25,224 bases of DNA from a virus. Position 1 is the first letter of the stretch, and each line of letters opens with the position of its first letter. Location: positions 1-25,224 of IMG/VR virus record IMGVR_UViG_3300005340_000075; one strand, 5' to 3'. Of the stretch, positions 13,794 to 21,500 are shown one piece after another. Below the pieces are notes generated by a model that was not told the DNA's origin, made no database searches, and saw only the letters and a program-made list of their open reading frames with translations. A program made the position numbers and the translations under genes.

Positions 13794-14578
13794 TGGAGCT
13801 TCGCCATTGCTGCTTCGAAAACTTCGTCAACCGATATCCGATTCATTGCTTCCATACAGTGCGAACATGGCTGGATGCTCCCGCATGCTTTTGCACCGCC
13901 AGTAAAATTTGCATTGCCAGCATATCCGACCACCAGCGGCGGTATAAAGCCGCCCATGAGCACGACAGCATCAACTCCGACCGCAGCCGACGCATGGTGC
14001 ATCCCTCCCTCTGGACCGATGTAAAGTTTTGCTAGTGATAACGCGCCGATCACGTCGCGAAAGTTTTTAAGCTCCATCGTCGTCACTGGCAATCTGCGGC
14101 GTGAATTCTTATGAATGAATTGAACGACGTTAACCCCAGCCATCCTTAATCGCTGGCATAGCTGGCTGAACTTTTCGAATCCCCAATCCTTGTTAGGCGC
14201 GACAGTCTTTTGCCAGGGGACGTTTGGCTCGATCACGACGAAATAGTTGTAGCTTTTTTTCAATTCGTCGATCTTCAAGCGCTCCCATTTATCGAAAAAG
14301 AACTCACCGGGCTTCGCTCGAAAATCATAATTCCAAATCCACTTCGTTTTATCGAAGCTCTGCACGTTATAAAGACGAGCGCCTTTATAGTGCGGTATCC
14401 AGACGAGATTGCTTTGATGCGCCATGCTGGGGTGCGCGATGTTCGGATTGTTTCTAAACATTTCTTCCGACCAAGGGCCCCAAACGATTTTCTTGCCATC
14501 GCCAAACGCAGCGAGCTTGCCTTTATCGCGTAGTCCGCGGGCAAGGCCCGTCGCCATTATTTCGTCGCCGTATCCCAT
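13790..14578 (-). CDS. Glycosyltransferase family 9-like (heptosyltransferase-type) protein
   Basis: A 262-residue protein. It begins MGYGDEIMATGLARGLRDKG, matching the GDE-type opening of GT9-like proteins, and has the GT-B C-terminal signature LYIGPEGGMHHASAAVGVDA (about 185-204), where GPEGG and HHAS bind the nucleotide sugar. There is a Cys cluster near the C-terminus (ACGSIQPCSHC, 231-241), a common feature in this superfamily. The start overlaps the small Cys-rich gene by 22 bases. The donor could be ADP-heptose-like or another nucleotide sugar; this cannot be told. It is a cytoplasmic protein without membrane segments. It is shorter than full-length host heptosyltransferases at about 340 residues, as is common in phage versions. 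Confidence 0.83.
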   Translation of the reverse strand: MGYGDEIMATGLARGLRDKGKLAAFGDGKKIVWGPWSEEMFRNNPNIAHPSMAHQSNLVWIPHYKGARLYNVQSFDKTKWIWNYDFRAKPGEFFFDKWERLKIDELKKSYNYFVVIEPNVPWQKTVAPNKDWGFEKFSQLCQRLRMAGVNVVQFIHKNSRRRLPVTTMELKNFRDVIGALSLAKLYIGPEGGMHHASAAVGVDAVVLMGGFIPPLVVGYAGNANFTGGAKACGSIQPCSHCMEAMNRISVDEVFEAAMAKLQ

Positions 14579-14715
14579 GGTGGATCGTCCGGTATCAGTT
14601 TGTGGCGTATATCGCCATCGTGGATTTCGTATCCGGATTTTTCAAGCTCAGCGCCGACGCAGTACCCGTTCTTGCATAGATTCACGCAACGACATTTTTC
14701 GTAAATGCATTTCAC
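14557..14715 (-). CDS. Small Cys-rich protein (52 aa), GTG start
   Basis: A 52-residue gene starting at a GTG at 14715 that overlaps the FkbM-type stop (GTGA) and ending in TAA at 14559-14557. The frame continues upstream to an ATG at 14772, but that would lie within the neighbouring gene. The N-terminal half carries CIYEKCRCVNLCKNGYC with five cysteines at about 3, 8, 10, 14 and 19, a pattern suited to zinc or disulphide binding. The rest, SGYEIHDGDIRHKLIPDDPP, is acidic and has no recognised family. Cys-rich small proteins next to glycosyltransferase genes can be stabilising partners or transcription-like zinc proteins; I cannot say which. Confidence 0.7.
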   Translation of the reverse strand: MKCIYEKCRCVNLCKNGYCVGAELEKSGYEIHDGDIRHKLIPDDPPWDTATK

Positions 14716-15365
14716 TTTACCCACCCCATACAGTGGTCGCCATTCATTTCGAATAGCTGTCGAGCGCCCCAAGCTTCCAGCATCTCCTTCGCATCGTGGC
14801 GTTCCCTACCATAAACGGATTTGTGCTTGCGCGTCTTATCGCCCTTTTGCTCGATTACGATAATAGGCTTGTGCAGCCTGATTGTTTTCTCGCCACCCTC
14901 AACAACGAAGTATTCGTAATTCTCGACATCGATCTTCAAGAAATCGACAGCGTGAAATTCGAAGCTGTCGAGCGTCCGCATTTCTATACCTTGGCCGCCC
15001 TCATCGATCTGCGTGCTGCCAGTGCTACCGGGTAATATTTTTAATCCGACCGATCCAGTCCGGTGCCCTAGCGCAATTTCGCGGACCTCATAATTAGATA
15101 TCCCCAGCATGTTCGCGTGCAGACATTCGATATGCTCGGCGACTGGCTCGAAACCGATCACTGTTTCAAACCACTTCGCTAAATGCATCGCCCACAGACC
15201 AACGTGCATCCCGACATCGATAGCGCAGCGCCTTTGCTTTACATATCGCATCGCGCCTGCAAGCTTGTGGTATTGGTAAGTCGCCCTGCCATCTATCTGC
15301 GGGCCGAATACGGTTTGCAAATGCATCTCCGAATCCGGAAACCAAATCCCTTGGACGCACTTCAC
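14712..15365 (-). CDS. FkbM-family SAM-dependent methyltransferase
   Basis: A 217-residue protein counted from the GTG at 15365, which overlaps the previous stop (GTGA) and has GAGGA 5 bases ahead; the longer frame starting at 15533 would lie largely inside the preceding gene and adds 56 unlikely residues. Motif I is RCAIDVGMHVGLWAMHLA (about 46-63), followed by VIGFEPVAEHIECL (motif II with acidic residue) and the FkbM hallmark DFLKIDVENYEYFVVEGG (about 141-158). FkbM proteins are O-methyltransferases, often acting on sugars in polysaccharide or glycopeptide pathways. Context with glycosyltransferases supports glycan methylation. The enzyme is cytosolic. Confidence 0.87.
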   Translation of the reverse strand: MKCVQGIWFPDSEMHLQTVFGPQIDGRATYQYHKLAGAMRYVKQRRCAIDVGMHVGLWAMHLAKWFETVIGFEPVAEHIECLHANMLGISNYEVREIALGHRTGSVGLKILPGSTGSTQIDEGGQGIEMRTLDSFEFHAVDFLKIDVENYEYFVVEGGEKTIRLHKPIIVIEQKGDKTRKHKSVYGRERHDAKEMLEAWGARQLFEMNGDHCMGWVK

Positions 15366-15973
15366 AGCGTTCCTCGAGGATCGATGCGCGCCCATATAGC
15401 GGCTGGCTGCGCAACAGTCTCGGTATATTCCCGCAACATGATCTCGCAAATTTCCGAATAGTGGACTTCGCGAAAGCCCTCTCGCAGAACCATTGGTGAG
15501 AACTCGTCGCGTTCCTCGCGCGATCCTCGCCAAACGAAATATTTTTCCGTCCTATTGACGAGATATTGCACAAGCTCAAAAAGCCTGTCGGATGGCATGA
15601 CGCGCGACAGCTTATGATAGACCGCCAGCATTAGCGTGATGTCGTAGCGCTGCTCGCCGAACGCTTTAGTAATCGCAGCGCCGCCGCCAGTCAGATCGAC
15701 AACCTCAAATTTATATTGAGCATGGCGATAGTCGGCGAAAAGTTCGTTTGCGTGCCGGATTGTTTCGGCAGAATTATCGCACCCATGAAGTATAGAAGCA
15801 CCGTGGTGCATAAGATCAAAGCAGACATGACCGCGATTGCATCCCACATCGAATACAGACGCTCCCGCAGCCCGAGGTAAAAGATCGCCAAGACCATCAA
15901 GGCGAAAGCCGCTGTGAGAAATAATCCGACGCTGTACACCTTTGTCCGTCCAGCTATAGGGGTCGCGCGCCAT
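15362..15973 (-). CDS. Class I SAM-dependent methyltransferase
   Basis: A 203-residue protein starting at the ATG at 15973, which overlaps the stop of the 55-residue gene (TAATG). N-terminal MARDPYSWTDKGVQRRIISH precedes motif I SVFDVGCNRGHVCFDLM (about 39-55), then ILHGCDNSAETIRHANEL with the motif II acid, then YKFEVVDLTGGG. Motif IV-type DITLMLAVYHKLSR lies at about 110-124, and the AVYHKL stretch resembles sugar or small-molecule methyltransferases. No target-recognition domain or DNA-type motif is visible. The neighbours suggest a glycan or sugar substrate. Confidence 0.85.
   Translation of the reverse strand: MARDPYSWTDKGVQRRIISHSGFRLDGLGDLLPRAAGASVFDVGCNRGHVCFDLMHHGASILHGCDNSAETIRHANELFADYRHAQYKFEVVDLTGGGAAITKAFGEQRYDITLMLAVYHKLSRVMPSDRLFELVQYLVNRTEKYFVWRGSREERDEFSPMVLREGFREVHYSEICEIMLREYTETVAQPAAIWARIDPRGTL
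15371..15375 (-). promoter_or_regulatory. Ribosome binding site deciding the FkbM GTG start
   Basis: GAGGA on the minus strand, 5 bases before the GTG at 15365. It supports the GTG as start over the longer frame that would begin at 15533 within the upstream gene. Confidence 0.6.
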
Positions 15974-16140
15974 TATGGCGTCTCGCTATCGCGTAGATTT
16001 TCGCAGAGCGCTTGCAGCGCCCATTCGATCTCGTCAATTTTTCTTCGGAGATCAAGTTTGAGGGTATCGAAGTCACCAGCGTCAACAGGCATTGCGCGAT
16101 GCCGGGTAACGCCTTCCAAGATTTCCTGAAACGAGATCAT
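15973..16140 (-). CDS. Small acidic helical protein (55 aa), unknown
   Basis: A 55-residue gene whose ATG at 16140 overlaps the upstream stop (ATGA) and whose TAA at 15975-15973 overlaps the next ATG (TAATG). Both junctions argue for a real gene even though it is too short for many gene finders. It reads MISFQEILEGVTRHRAMPVD, then AGDFDTLKLDLRRKIDEIEW, and ends SETP. It looks mostly helical, with an acidic helix in the second half. No family is recognised. It might bridge the membrane protein before it and the methyltransferase after it; that is conjecture. Confidence 0.75.
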   Translation of the reverse strand: MISFQEILEGVTRHRAMPVDAGDFDTLKLDLRRKIDEIEWALQALCENLRDSETP

Positions 16141-16541
16141 CGGTCTTGCTTTCTTATATTCTGCCGTTGAACGTCCTGCACGCTGTCGAGCTTATTCGTT
16201 ATGGCTTCAAGCTGCTTCGAAACGTTATCCACTTGAACTTTCATTGCCGCACTGGCGATACCAAACTGATTAAACGAAGCGATGAATTGCTCGCGCACCC
16301 TTTCGGCTTTCTCCTGATCGTTTTTATTTGTTTTTGCCCAGTCGTCGTAATTACGTTGCAGCGTTGAATTGAAGCTGTCGAATTTCTTTCCGATCTCGAC
16401 GAAATTGCTTTCGTGCCGGTCGAGCTTGTCCTTAGTGGTGAAATAAAACGCTATCAATATGCCGATAAAGGCCAGCCCTGCTGCGCCGAACGAACGAACC
16501 CATGCCGCCCAATCGACGTGCGATTCCTTTTTACGCGGCAC
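16137..16541 (-). CDS. Membrane-anchored coiled-coil protein (134 aa), GTG start
   Basis: A 134-residue protein starting at a GTG at 16541 with GGGGAGGG four bases ahead, overlapping the GT-A gene by 11 bases. After a basic start (MPRKKESHVDWAAWVRSFG) there is one membrane segment (about 17-35, FGAAGLAFIGILIAFYF). The rest is a long, polar, charged helix with heptad-like hydrophobic residues, as in DKLDRHESNFVEIGKKFDSF and DNVSKQLEAITNKLDSVQD. Basic N-terminus followed by one span suggests the N-terminus stays in the cytoplasm and the coiled coil lies in the periplasm, by the positive-inside rule. Function unknown. It is odd within a set of glycosyltransferases and methyltransferases; it could anchor or scaffold them, or form part of a spanin-like or exclusion protein. 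Confidence 0.75.
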   Translation of the reverse strand: MPRKKESHVDWAAWVRSFGAAGLAFIGILIAFYFTTKDKLDRHESNFVEIGKKFDSFNSTLQRNYDDWAKTNKNDQEKAERVREQFIASFNQFGIASAAMKVQVDNVSKQLEAITNKLDSVQDVQRQNIRKQDR

Positions 16542-17340
16542 GTTGCCCTCCCCTTACCGCATCATAGTTGCCGAAGTTCGATGCCAGCGCTTCGTATTTC
16601 TCGGCGGTATAGCCCGCCGCTTGCGCTTCTTCCCAAAGCTGATCGACGAGCGGCTGAACGTCCTTACGCGCGTGCGGCAGCGGTTGTTCTGCCTTAAGCG
16701 TCCATTGGTTCCAGTGGCGCTTGCCCTTGGCTTTTAATCGCGGCAGCGCCCACTTCAAATGCGGCTGCGTCTCGACCTTCGTAAAATGGATGATCTTGAT
16801 ATCGGGGTGCGCCAGCGTCGGATAGTTTTCGCCATCGAGGCAATTCCAGTTGCCGGTAAAGTTCGCTGCGGCGCCACCTATAGTCCGCCTGACATTTCGA
16901 TACATGCCCTCAGTGCGCCGCAGCGTTTCGAAAGCGGGGATATACTTTTTGGCCGCCGCGCAATCGTAGAGGATCACGCAGGAATGTTTGTCGTCTTTCA
17001 TCAGCAGACATTTGCCGGGAGGGATTTGCTGATTCCAGAGATCGAAGATATCGGCCATGAAAACTTTATCGACATCGGTATAGATCGCGCGGCCTTCAAA
17101 GCCACAGACGTGAGGGATGGCCCACCGAAAGGCGCTGAAGGGCGTCGCCCATCCTTTGGTGTTCCATCCCTCTTGTCTCGCAGGGTTTGAATACCACGGC
17201 GAGGAAACGTCTTTCGAAAGCATCATCCAAGTCAGTTCGATATCGTTGGTTGGATGATGTTTTCGCAGCGTGTATTCGAGCAGCGCTTGCGCTTCGGCAT
17301 CTTCACCATTCGCAGAGCAGCCGACGAATAATTTGATCAT
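16531..17340 (-). CDS. GT-A-fold glycosyltransferase (GT8-like)
   Basis: A 269-residue protein from the ATG at 17340, which overlaps the previous stop (ATGA). The frame extends to 17466, but the extra 42 residues would lie in the preceding gene and look unrelated (MAGKCRAETARTRNRSDQ). It opens MIKLFVGCSANGEDAEAQAL, has the GT-A metal-binding motif AIYTDVDKVFMADI (about 85-98; TDVD as DxD), and later IKIIHFTKVETQPHLKW, an HxxxxxxP-type motif like the His-containing motif near the end of GT8 enzymes. These features support a retaining GT-A sugar transferase using a UDP-like donor. The gene ends within the next gene by 11 bases. Confidence 0.86.
   Translation of the reverse strand: MIKLFVGCSANGEDAEAQALLEYTLRKHHPTNDIELTWMMLSKDVSSPWYSNPARQEGWNTKGWATPFSAFRWAIPHVCGFEGRAIYTDVDKVFMADIFDLWNQQIPPGKCLLMKDDKHSCVILYDCAAAKKYIPAFETLRRTEGMYRNVRRTIGGAAANFTGNWNCLDGENYPTLAHPDIKIIHFTKVETQPHLKWALPRLKAKGKRHWNQWTLKAEQPLPHARKDVQPLVDQLWEEAQAAGYTAEKYEALASNFGNYDAVRGGQRAA
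16546..16553 (-). promoter_or_regulatory. G-rich ribosome binding site deciding a GTG start
   Basis: GGGGAGGG on the minus strand, four bases before the GTG at 16541 of the coiled-coil membrane protein. It gives a strong local signal for starting translation inside the end of the GT-A gene. Confidence 0.55.
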
Positions 17341-17993
17341 AGTCCCCACCTTGCCAGTGTCGCCGCGACCTCGATCCGAGGAAATCGGCCGACTGTTGAA
17401 AACATCGACGTATTGATCACTTCGATTCCTAGTTCGTGCAGTTTCGGCGCGGCATTTTCCAGCCAAGTTTTCCAGCCAACGAAAGTGCTGTTATCCGGGT
17501 TAGTTAATTCGATTGGATGGCTACCGTGCCAGTGGACTTTGTTATTGATTATGCAGCCATCGAACCCGAGCAAGGCGATTCCCGCAACCCCTATTTGCGC
17601 TAGCCAGTTTACGACCTGAAATCCAGAGCCTTGCCCGCTGCCAATAACGCCCCATTCGTCCATCAGGAAGTATTTTATCGGTTGCCCTGGCGTCGCGTCC
17701 CGCAGCCGCAGCCGCTTGATCTCGGGATGCTCGCGCACGATTAAGGCGTCCTGCGTAACCTTCAAACCTTTGAAATCTTTCACAAGATTCCAGCGCAGCT
17801 TCCACCACTTGTAATCGCACGAATAGAGCGCGTCCGCCCAAGGGGCGAGCTGATAGCTTTCGTTGACGACGACGACGCGCACGCGGCCTTTCAGGCTATC
17901 GACATCGCTGCGCTTGACGGACGCCCCGCCGCCGATCACCGCGACGTATTGCCCCGCCCAGTCTGGATACCAATCTGGCCGCTCACCCTTCAC
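17337..17993 (-). CDS. DUF115-like / phage 'norphogenetic' protein, glycosyltransferase-associated
   Basis: A 218-residue protein from the GTG at 17993, which overlaps the upstream TGA (GTGA). It begins with a Rossmann-type VAVIGGGASVKRSDVDSLKG (about 18-37), followed by VNESYQLAPWADALYSCDYK (about 43-62) and GSGQGSGFQVVNWLAQIGVA with LLGFDG (about 127-155). This pattern matches a group of phage proteins called norphogenetic, related to DUF115/MptE-like proteins that lie in glycosylation clusters. No DxD motif is seen. The enzymatic role is uncertain: it may be a nucleotide-sugar or carbohydrate-handling enzyme. Its place at the head of the cassette suggests it acts first or as a shared partner. 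Name recognised from annotation experience; mechanism not established. Confidence 0.78.
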   Translation of the reverse strand: MKGERPDWYPDWAGQYVAVIGGGASVKRSDVDSLKGRVRVVVVNESYQLAPWADALYSCDYKWWKLRWNLVKDFKGLKVTQDALIVREHPEIKRLRLRDATPGQPIKYFLMDEWGVIGSGQGSGFQVVNWLAQIGVAGIALLGFDGCIINNKVHWHGSHPIELTNPDNSTFVGWKTWLENAAPKLHELGIEVINTSMFSTVGRFPRIEVAATLARWGL

Positions 17994-18598
17994 GCCATGC
18001 TCTTGTCAATCTTGTGCCGCCGCAGCAGCATGTCCGCGCCGAACGGCAGCGTATTGATAATGCCCTCTACGTTTTCCTCGCGGCGTTCGAACATATTTCC
18101 GACGAGCAGCAATAGCCCTGCTTTGATATTGAAAGGAATATTTGCCGTCAGATCGGGCGGCGATGAACTATCTGGGCTATAGCCAGCGACGAACTCGACG
18201 CGAACGGCATTAACCGCATCGAGCGGCGTCGGCCAGCTAACGCCCGAAACGGGGACAACCCAACCCGGCTCGCTCGCGGTATCGACATAATAATCGGTGG
18301 AGGCGACTGTCTGCTCGACGCCAGCGCCATCATCGTATTTGACGCTGTTGACGCTTTGCAGCGGCGGCAGAGGAATACGGATTTCCCCGGAGGGAAATTC
18401 GTCGATAGTCAGCAGCCACGTTTGCGTGACGATTGCGCGACCAAGAAATCCCCACTCGCCGTCGATAAAGTCGGTGGCGGCTTTCAGATAGATCGTGATC
18501 AGATCGTCTTGGTCTGTCGTAGTAACGCGCAGATGCTTTTTCACTTCCGCCAGCGTCAAAGGCGTAACGGTCGGCGCGACGAGTCGTTGCAGTGCCAT
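17990..18598 (-). CDS. Head-tail connector protein (phiE125 gp8 / HK97 gp6-like)
   Basis: A 202-residue protein starting at the ATG at 18598, overlapping the repeat protein stop (TAATG). The N-terminus LVAPTVTPLTLAEVKKHLRV, then TTTDQDDLITIYLKAATDF (about 27-45), and then a beta-rich segment with PLPPLQSVNSVKYDD, matches the phiE125 gp8 family of head-tail connectors. The C-terminal helical segment NIPFNIKAGLLLLVGNMFER is typical. It forms the first ring below the portal. Usually it is followed directly by the head-tail adaptor; here the glycan cassette intervenes. Length matches the family. Confidence 0.92.
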   Translation of the reverse strand: MALQRLVAPTVTPLTLAEVKKHLRVTTTDQDDLITIYLKAATDFIDGEWGFLGRAIVTQTWLLTIDEFPSGEIRIPLPPLQSVNSVKYDDGAGVEQTVASTDYYVDTASEPGWVVPVSGVSWPTPLDAVNAVRVEFVAGYSPDSSSPPDLTANIPFNIKAGLLLLVGNMFERREENVEGIINTLPFGADMLLRRHKIDKSMA

Positions 18599-21500
18599 TA
18601 GCTTTCGTCCTTGTACCGGCGTGGCATCGAAGATCCTTGCCGCGAAGCATCGCTAATATTTGCGCGTCCCGAATCGGCTGCATTATGCCGCTCTGGCTGC
18701 ATAGTCCACAACGGACCTTTAATCGTCGGTCGTCGCGGCGTCGGCGGGATAACCGCGGGCACGATACTGGGCGGCGAGCGCAGGAACGAGCGCAAGTCAT
18801 TCGGATATTCGTAGCCAATCGGCGGCGGGAATACCGCAGTTTTTGGCGGCATCGCTTCCGGCCGACGAGCGAGGAACGGCGCAAGGAAGTAGCCGTATCC
18901 GCCGGCCAACCGCTGAGCGGCAAACGGCAGAGGCCAGTCGTCCTGATTAACGGGCAACGGCGGCGTATGCAGCGCTGTCGTCTGCTGATCGAACCACGTT
19001 GGCAATTGCGAGACACGGCGCGGGAACGCGAGCAGATCAAAATTGTTGACGGGCCTGATTTCTGCCGTGGTCTGCGGACGCGAGACCCAAGTAAGGACTT
19101 CACGCCGCGCTTGCACGGGAACGGGCCAATCATATTGATTGACGGGACGAGCTCCCGCAGCGGAAGCCTGAATGACGATATTGCTCTGCTGCACCGCCTG
19201 CATGAATACTTGCGGGCGGATCGGTATCGAGCCGTCGAAATTATTAACCGGCTTAGGTTGAACCTGTTGCGCGAAGTTCGGCGATTGCGTCCAAGTAATC
19301 GCCTCTGGCGTCCTGCGAATAGGCAGCGGCCAATCATCCTGATTAACCGGCATCTGCTCGGGCGCGCCGAATTGCGGTGAGCGCGTATAGGTGATCGCAT
19401 CGGGCGTGCGCCGGATCGGGAGCGGCCAGTCGTCTTGGTTGACTGGCATCCTGTCGGGCGCGCGTGGTGCGAATGTATATCCAACCGCGTCGCGTACACG
19501 AATGATCGGCAACGGCCAGTCGTATTGATTAACTGGTTTACGATCAGGCGAGCGCGGCGCAAATGTATATCCAACGGTTTCTCTCGTGCGCAGCAGCGGT
19601 AGCGGCCAGTCATATTGATTAACTGGCTTCTGTGCCGCTGGCGTGCGAAGCGCAACCGCAAAGGGTGCGAGATCGTAGGTGAAATAGGGCTGCGTCCACC
19701 GCAGCGAATAGTACGGCGCGCGGAATACATATTCGATTTGTATGCCGGCGTTAACCCATGAACGAAGGCTAAGCGGATAATCAATACGAACCGGCAGAGG
19801 CCAGTCGTATTGATTTCTCGGCAGCGTAACCGCAGCGACCGCCTTAAGCTGCGCATTGAAGTGGACGACGATATCGATTGCGCGTTGCGGTTCTTGCGTT
19901 CCCCATTCGACAACGCGGGATGGAATATAAGTAACCGGCGTCGAAACGTTCGGCGACTGAATCCATGTCTTGACTTCATCAGCACGGCGGATCGGCAGCG
20001 ACCAATCGGATTGATTGACAGGCTTCGCGCTGACAACTTGCGAAGGCTGCGGCGCTTGCGTCCAAGTTCGCACCGGCTGCGCCATGCGGATTGGCAGCGG
20101 CCAATCGAGAACCGAGACAGGTTTCAATCCAGTGGCGGTCCTCGGCCCTTGCAACCAAGTCTGGATAACGCGAGCCGGTTGGACCGGCAGCGGCCAATCG
20201 CTGACGACAATTGGCCTTTGCTGCCCTGACGGATGCGGCGCTCGCGTAAGCGTAAATTCGCCACGCGGGCGGGCCACAGGCAGCGGCCAGTCGAATTGAT
20301 TTGCCGGTCTGCCACTAACTTGCGCTGTCAGCAGCGCGACGTTAAACGGCTGTTGCCAGGGCTGCGCGAAATCAACAGGCGCTGGCGTTCCCCAATCAGA
20401 AACACCGCCCGGCATATAGCCCGCCGCATCACGCGCAATCGTTGCGAATGGTGGCGACGGCTCCGGTTGCCAGACATTGCCGCGAGGAATGGGCCAGTCA
20501 TATTGATTGACTGGCTTGAACGTAACGGACGTTATTTGCGGCGCTGTCGCCCATGTCCTTAGCTGGGCTGGATAGACCGTAGCGGCGGGCAAATCCCAGA
20601 CAGCTTGCGTCGGCGGTTTTACGTCAGGCGCTCGCGGCGCTCTCGTAAACATCCGCAAGTCAATCGGGTAATCGCGACCGATAGGCAGCGTCCAGATTGT
20701 CTGGACGGGCTTATTGACAACCGCAGGCGTGAGCAACGCCGGATTGATCGCAATATAGGTTTGCGCCTTGCGCGTATCCTCCCACATGCCCCATTCGACG
20801 ACGCGCGAGGGCATATAGTTGGGCGGAAGAAGCGGAAGAAAATCAACCGTCCACGTTCGCAGACTGATCGGAAATTCTCGCGCAATCGGCAGCGGCCAAT
20901 CAAATTGGTTGGCCGGCCGTAGCAGCGCGCCTCTTAACCCTGTGCTGGCCTGTAGCCACGTGCGCAGGTCCATCAAGACCGGCGCGGGATAAGAGGTCGC
21001 TGGCGGCTTTTCCGTTAAACGGCTATTCCATTCATGCGCAGGACCGGAAAGAGATTCCGAGAAAACGACAATCGCCATCGCGCCGTCTTCAAGGTTTGTG
21101 CTTCCTGTGCAGACGCAGTTCGCCGTTCCGGAAGTCGTCTTTGTCGCGACCGTGTGACAAAAGTTAGTAACGTCGTCTTCCAAATCTTCGGTGAAGGAAG
21201 TCCACGTTTTTGACGCGGTGCTATTTGTCGCGCAACCAGCGCAGGCAAGCCCGAGGCCGTTGGTCGGAATCGTAACCGACGCCGTTAGCGGCGCGGTCGC
21301 GTCCATATCGGTCGATGTATTCGACGCCGTTGACGCAACAGTGAAGCTCGCACCGAGAACGCGATAGACTGAAATCTTCGAGGTATTGACCGCGGGATTA
21401 CCGTCGAACGTTACTTTGATGGTTGCAGTCGTCCCGATAGGAACATGCAACACTGCCCATGCCGCGCCGACAGTAGTAGAAAAACGCACGTTGACAGGAA

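Noticed and set aside
15366-15533. Upstream extension of the FkbM-type gene by 56 codons
   Set aside because: It lies inside the preceding methyltransferase gene and has Arg-rich filler sequence; the GTG at 15365 has a GAGGA binding site and GTGA overlap.
17341-17466. Upstream extension of the GT-A gene by 42 codons
   Set aside because: It would overlap the preceding gene by over 100 bases and encodes unrelated polar residues; the ATG at 17340 with ATGA overlap gives a clean family-like N-terminus.
18592-19380. 262-residue ORF on the plus strand
   Set aside because: It is antisense to the repeat region, is Arg-rich with no recognisable domain, and there are no other plus-strand genes in the window.
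18330-20036. 568-residue ORF on the minus strand within the repeat protein gene
   Set aside because: It is a different frame of the repeat array; the repeated DNA keeps stops away. The protein is an Arg/Ser-rich string without motif, and the in-frame gene in the same place gives regular repeats and coupled junctions.
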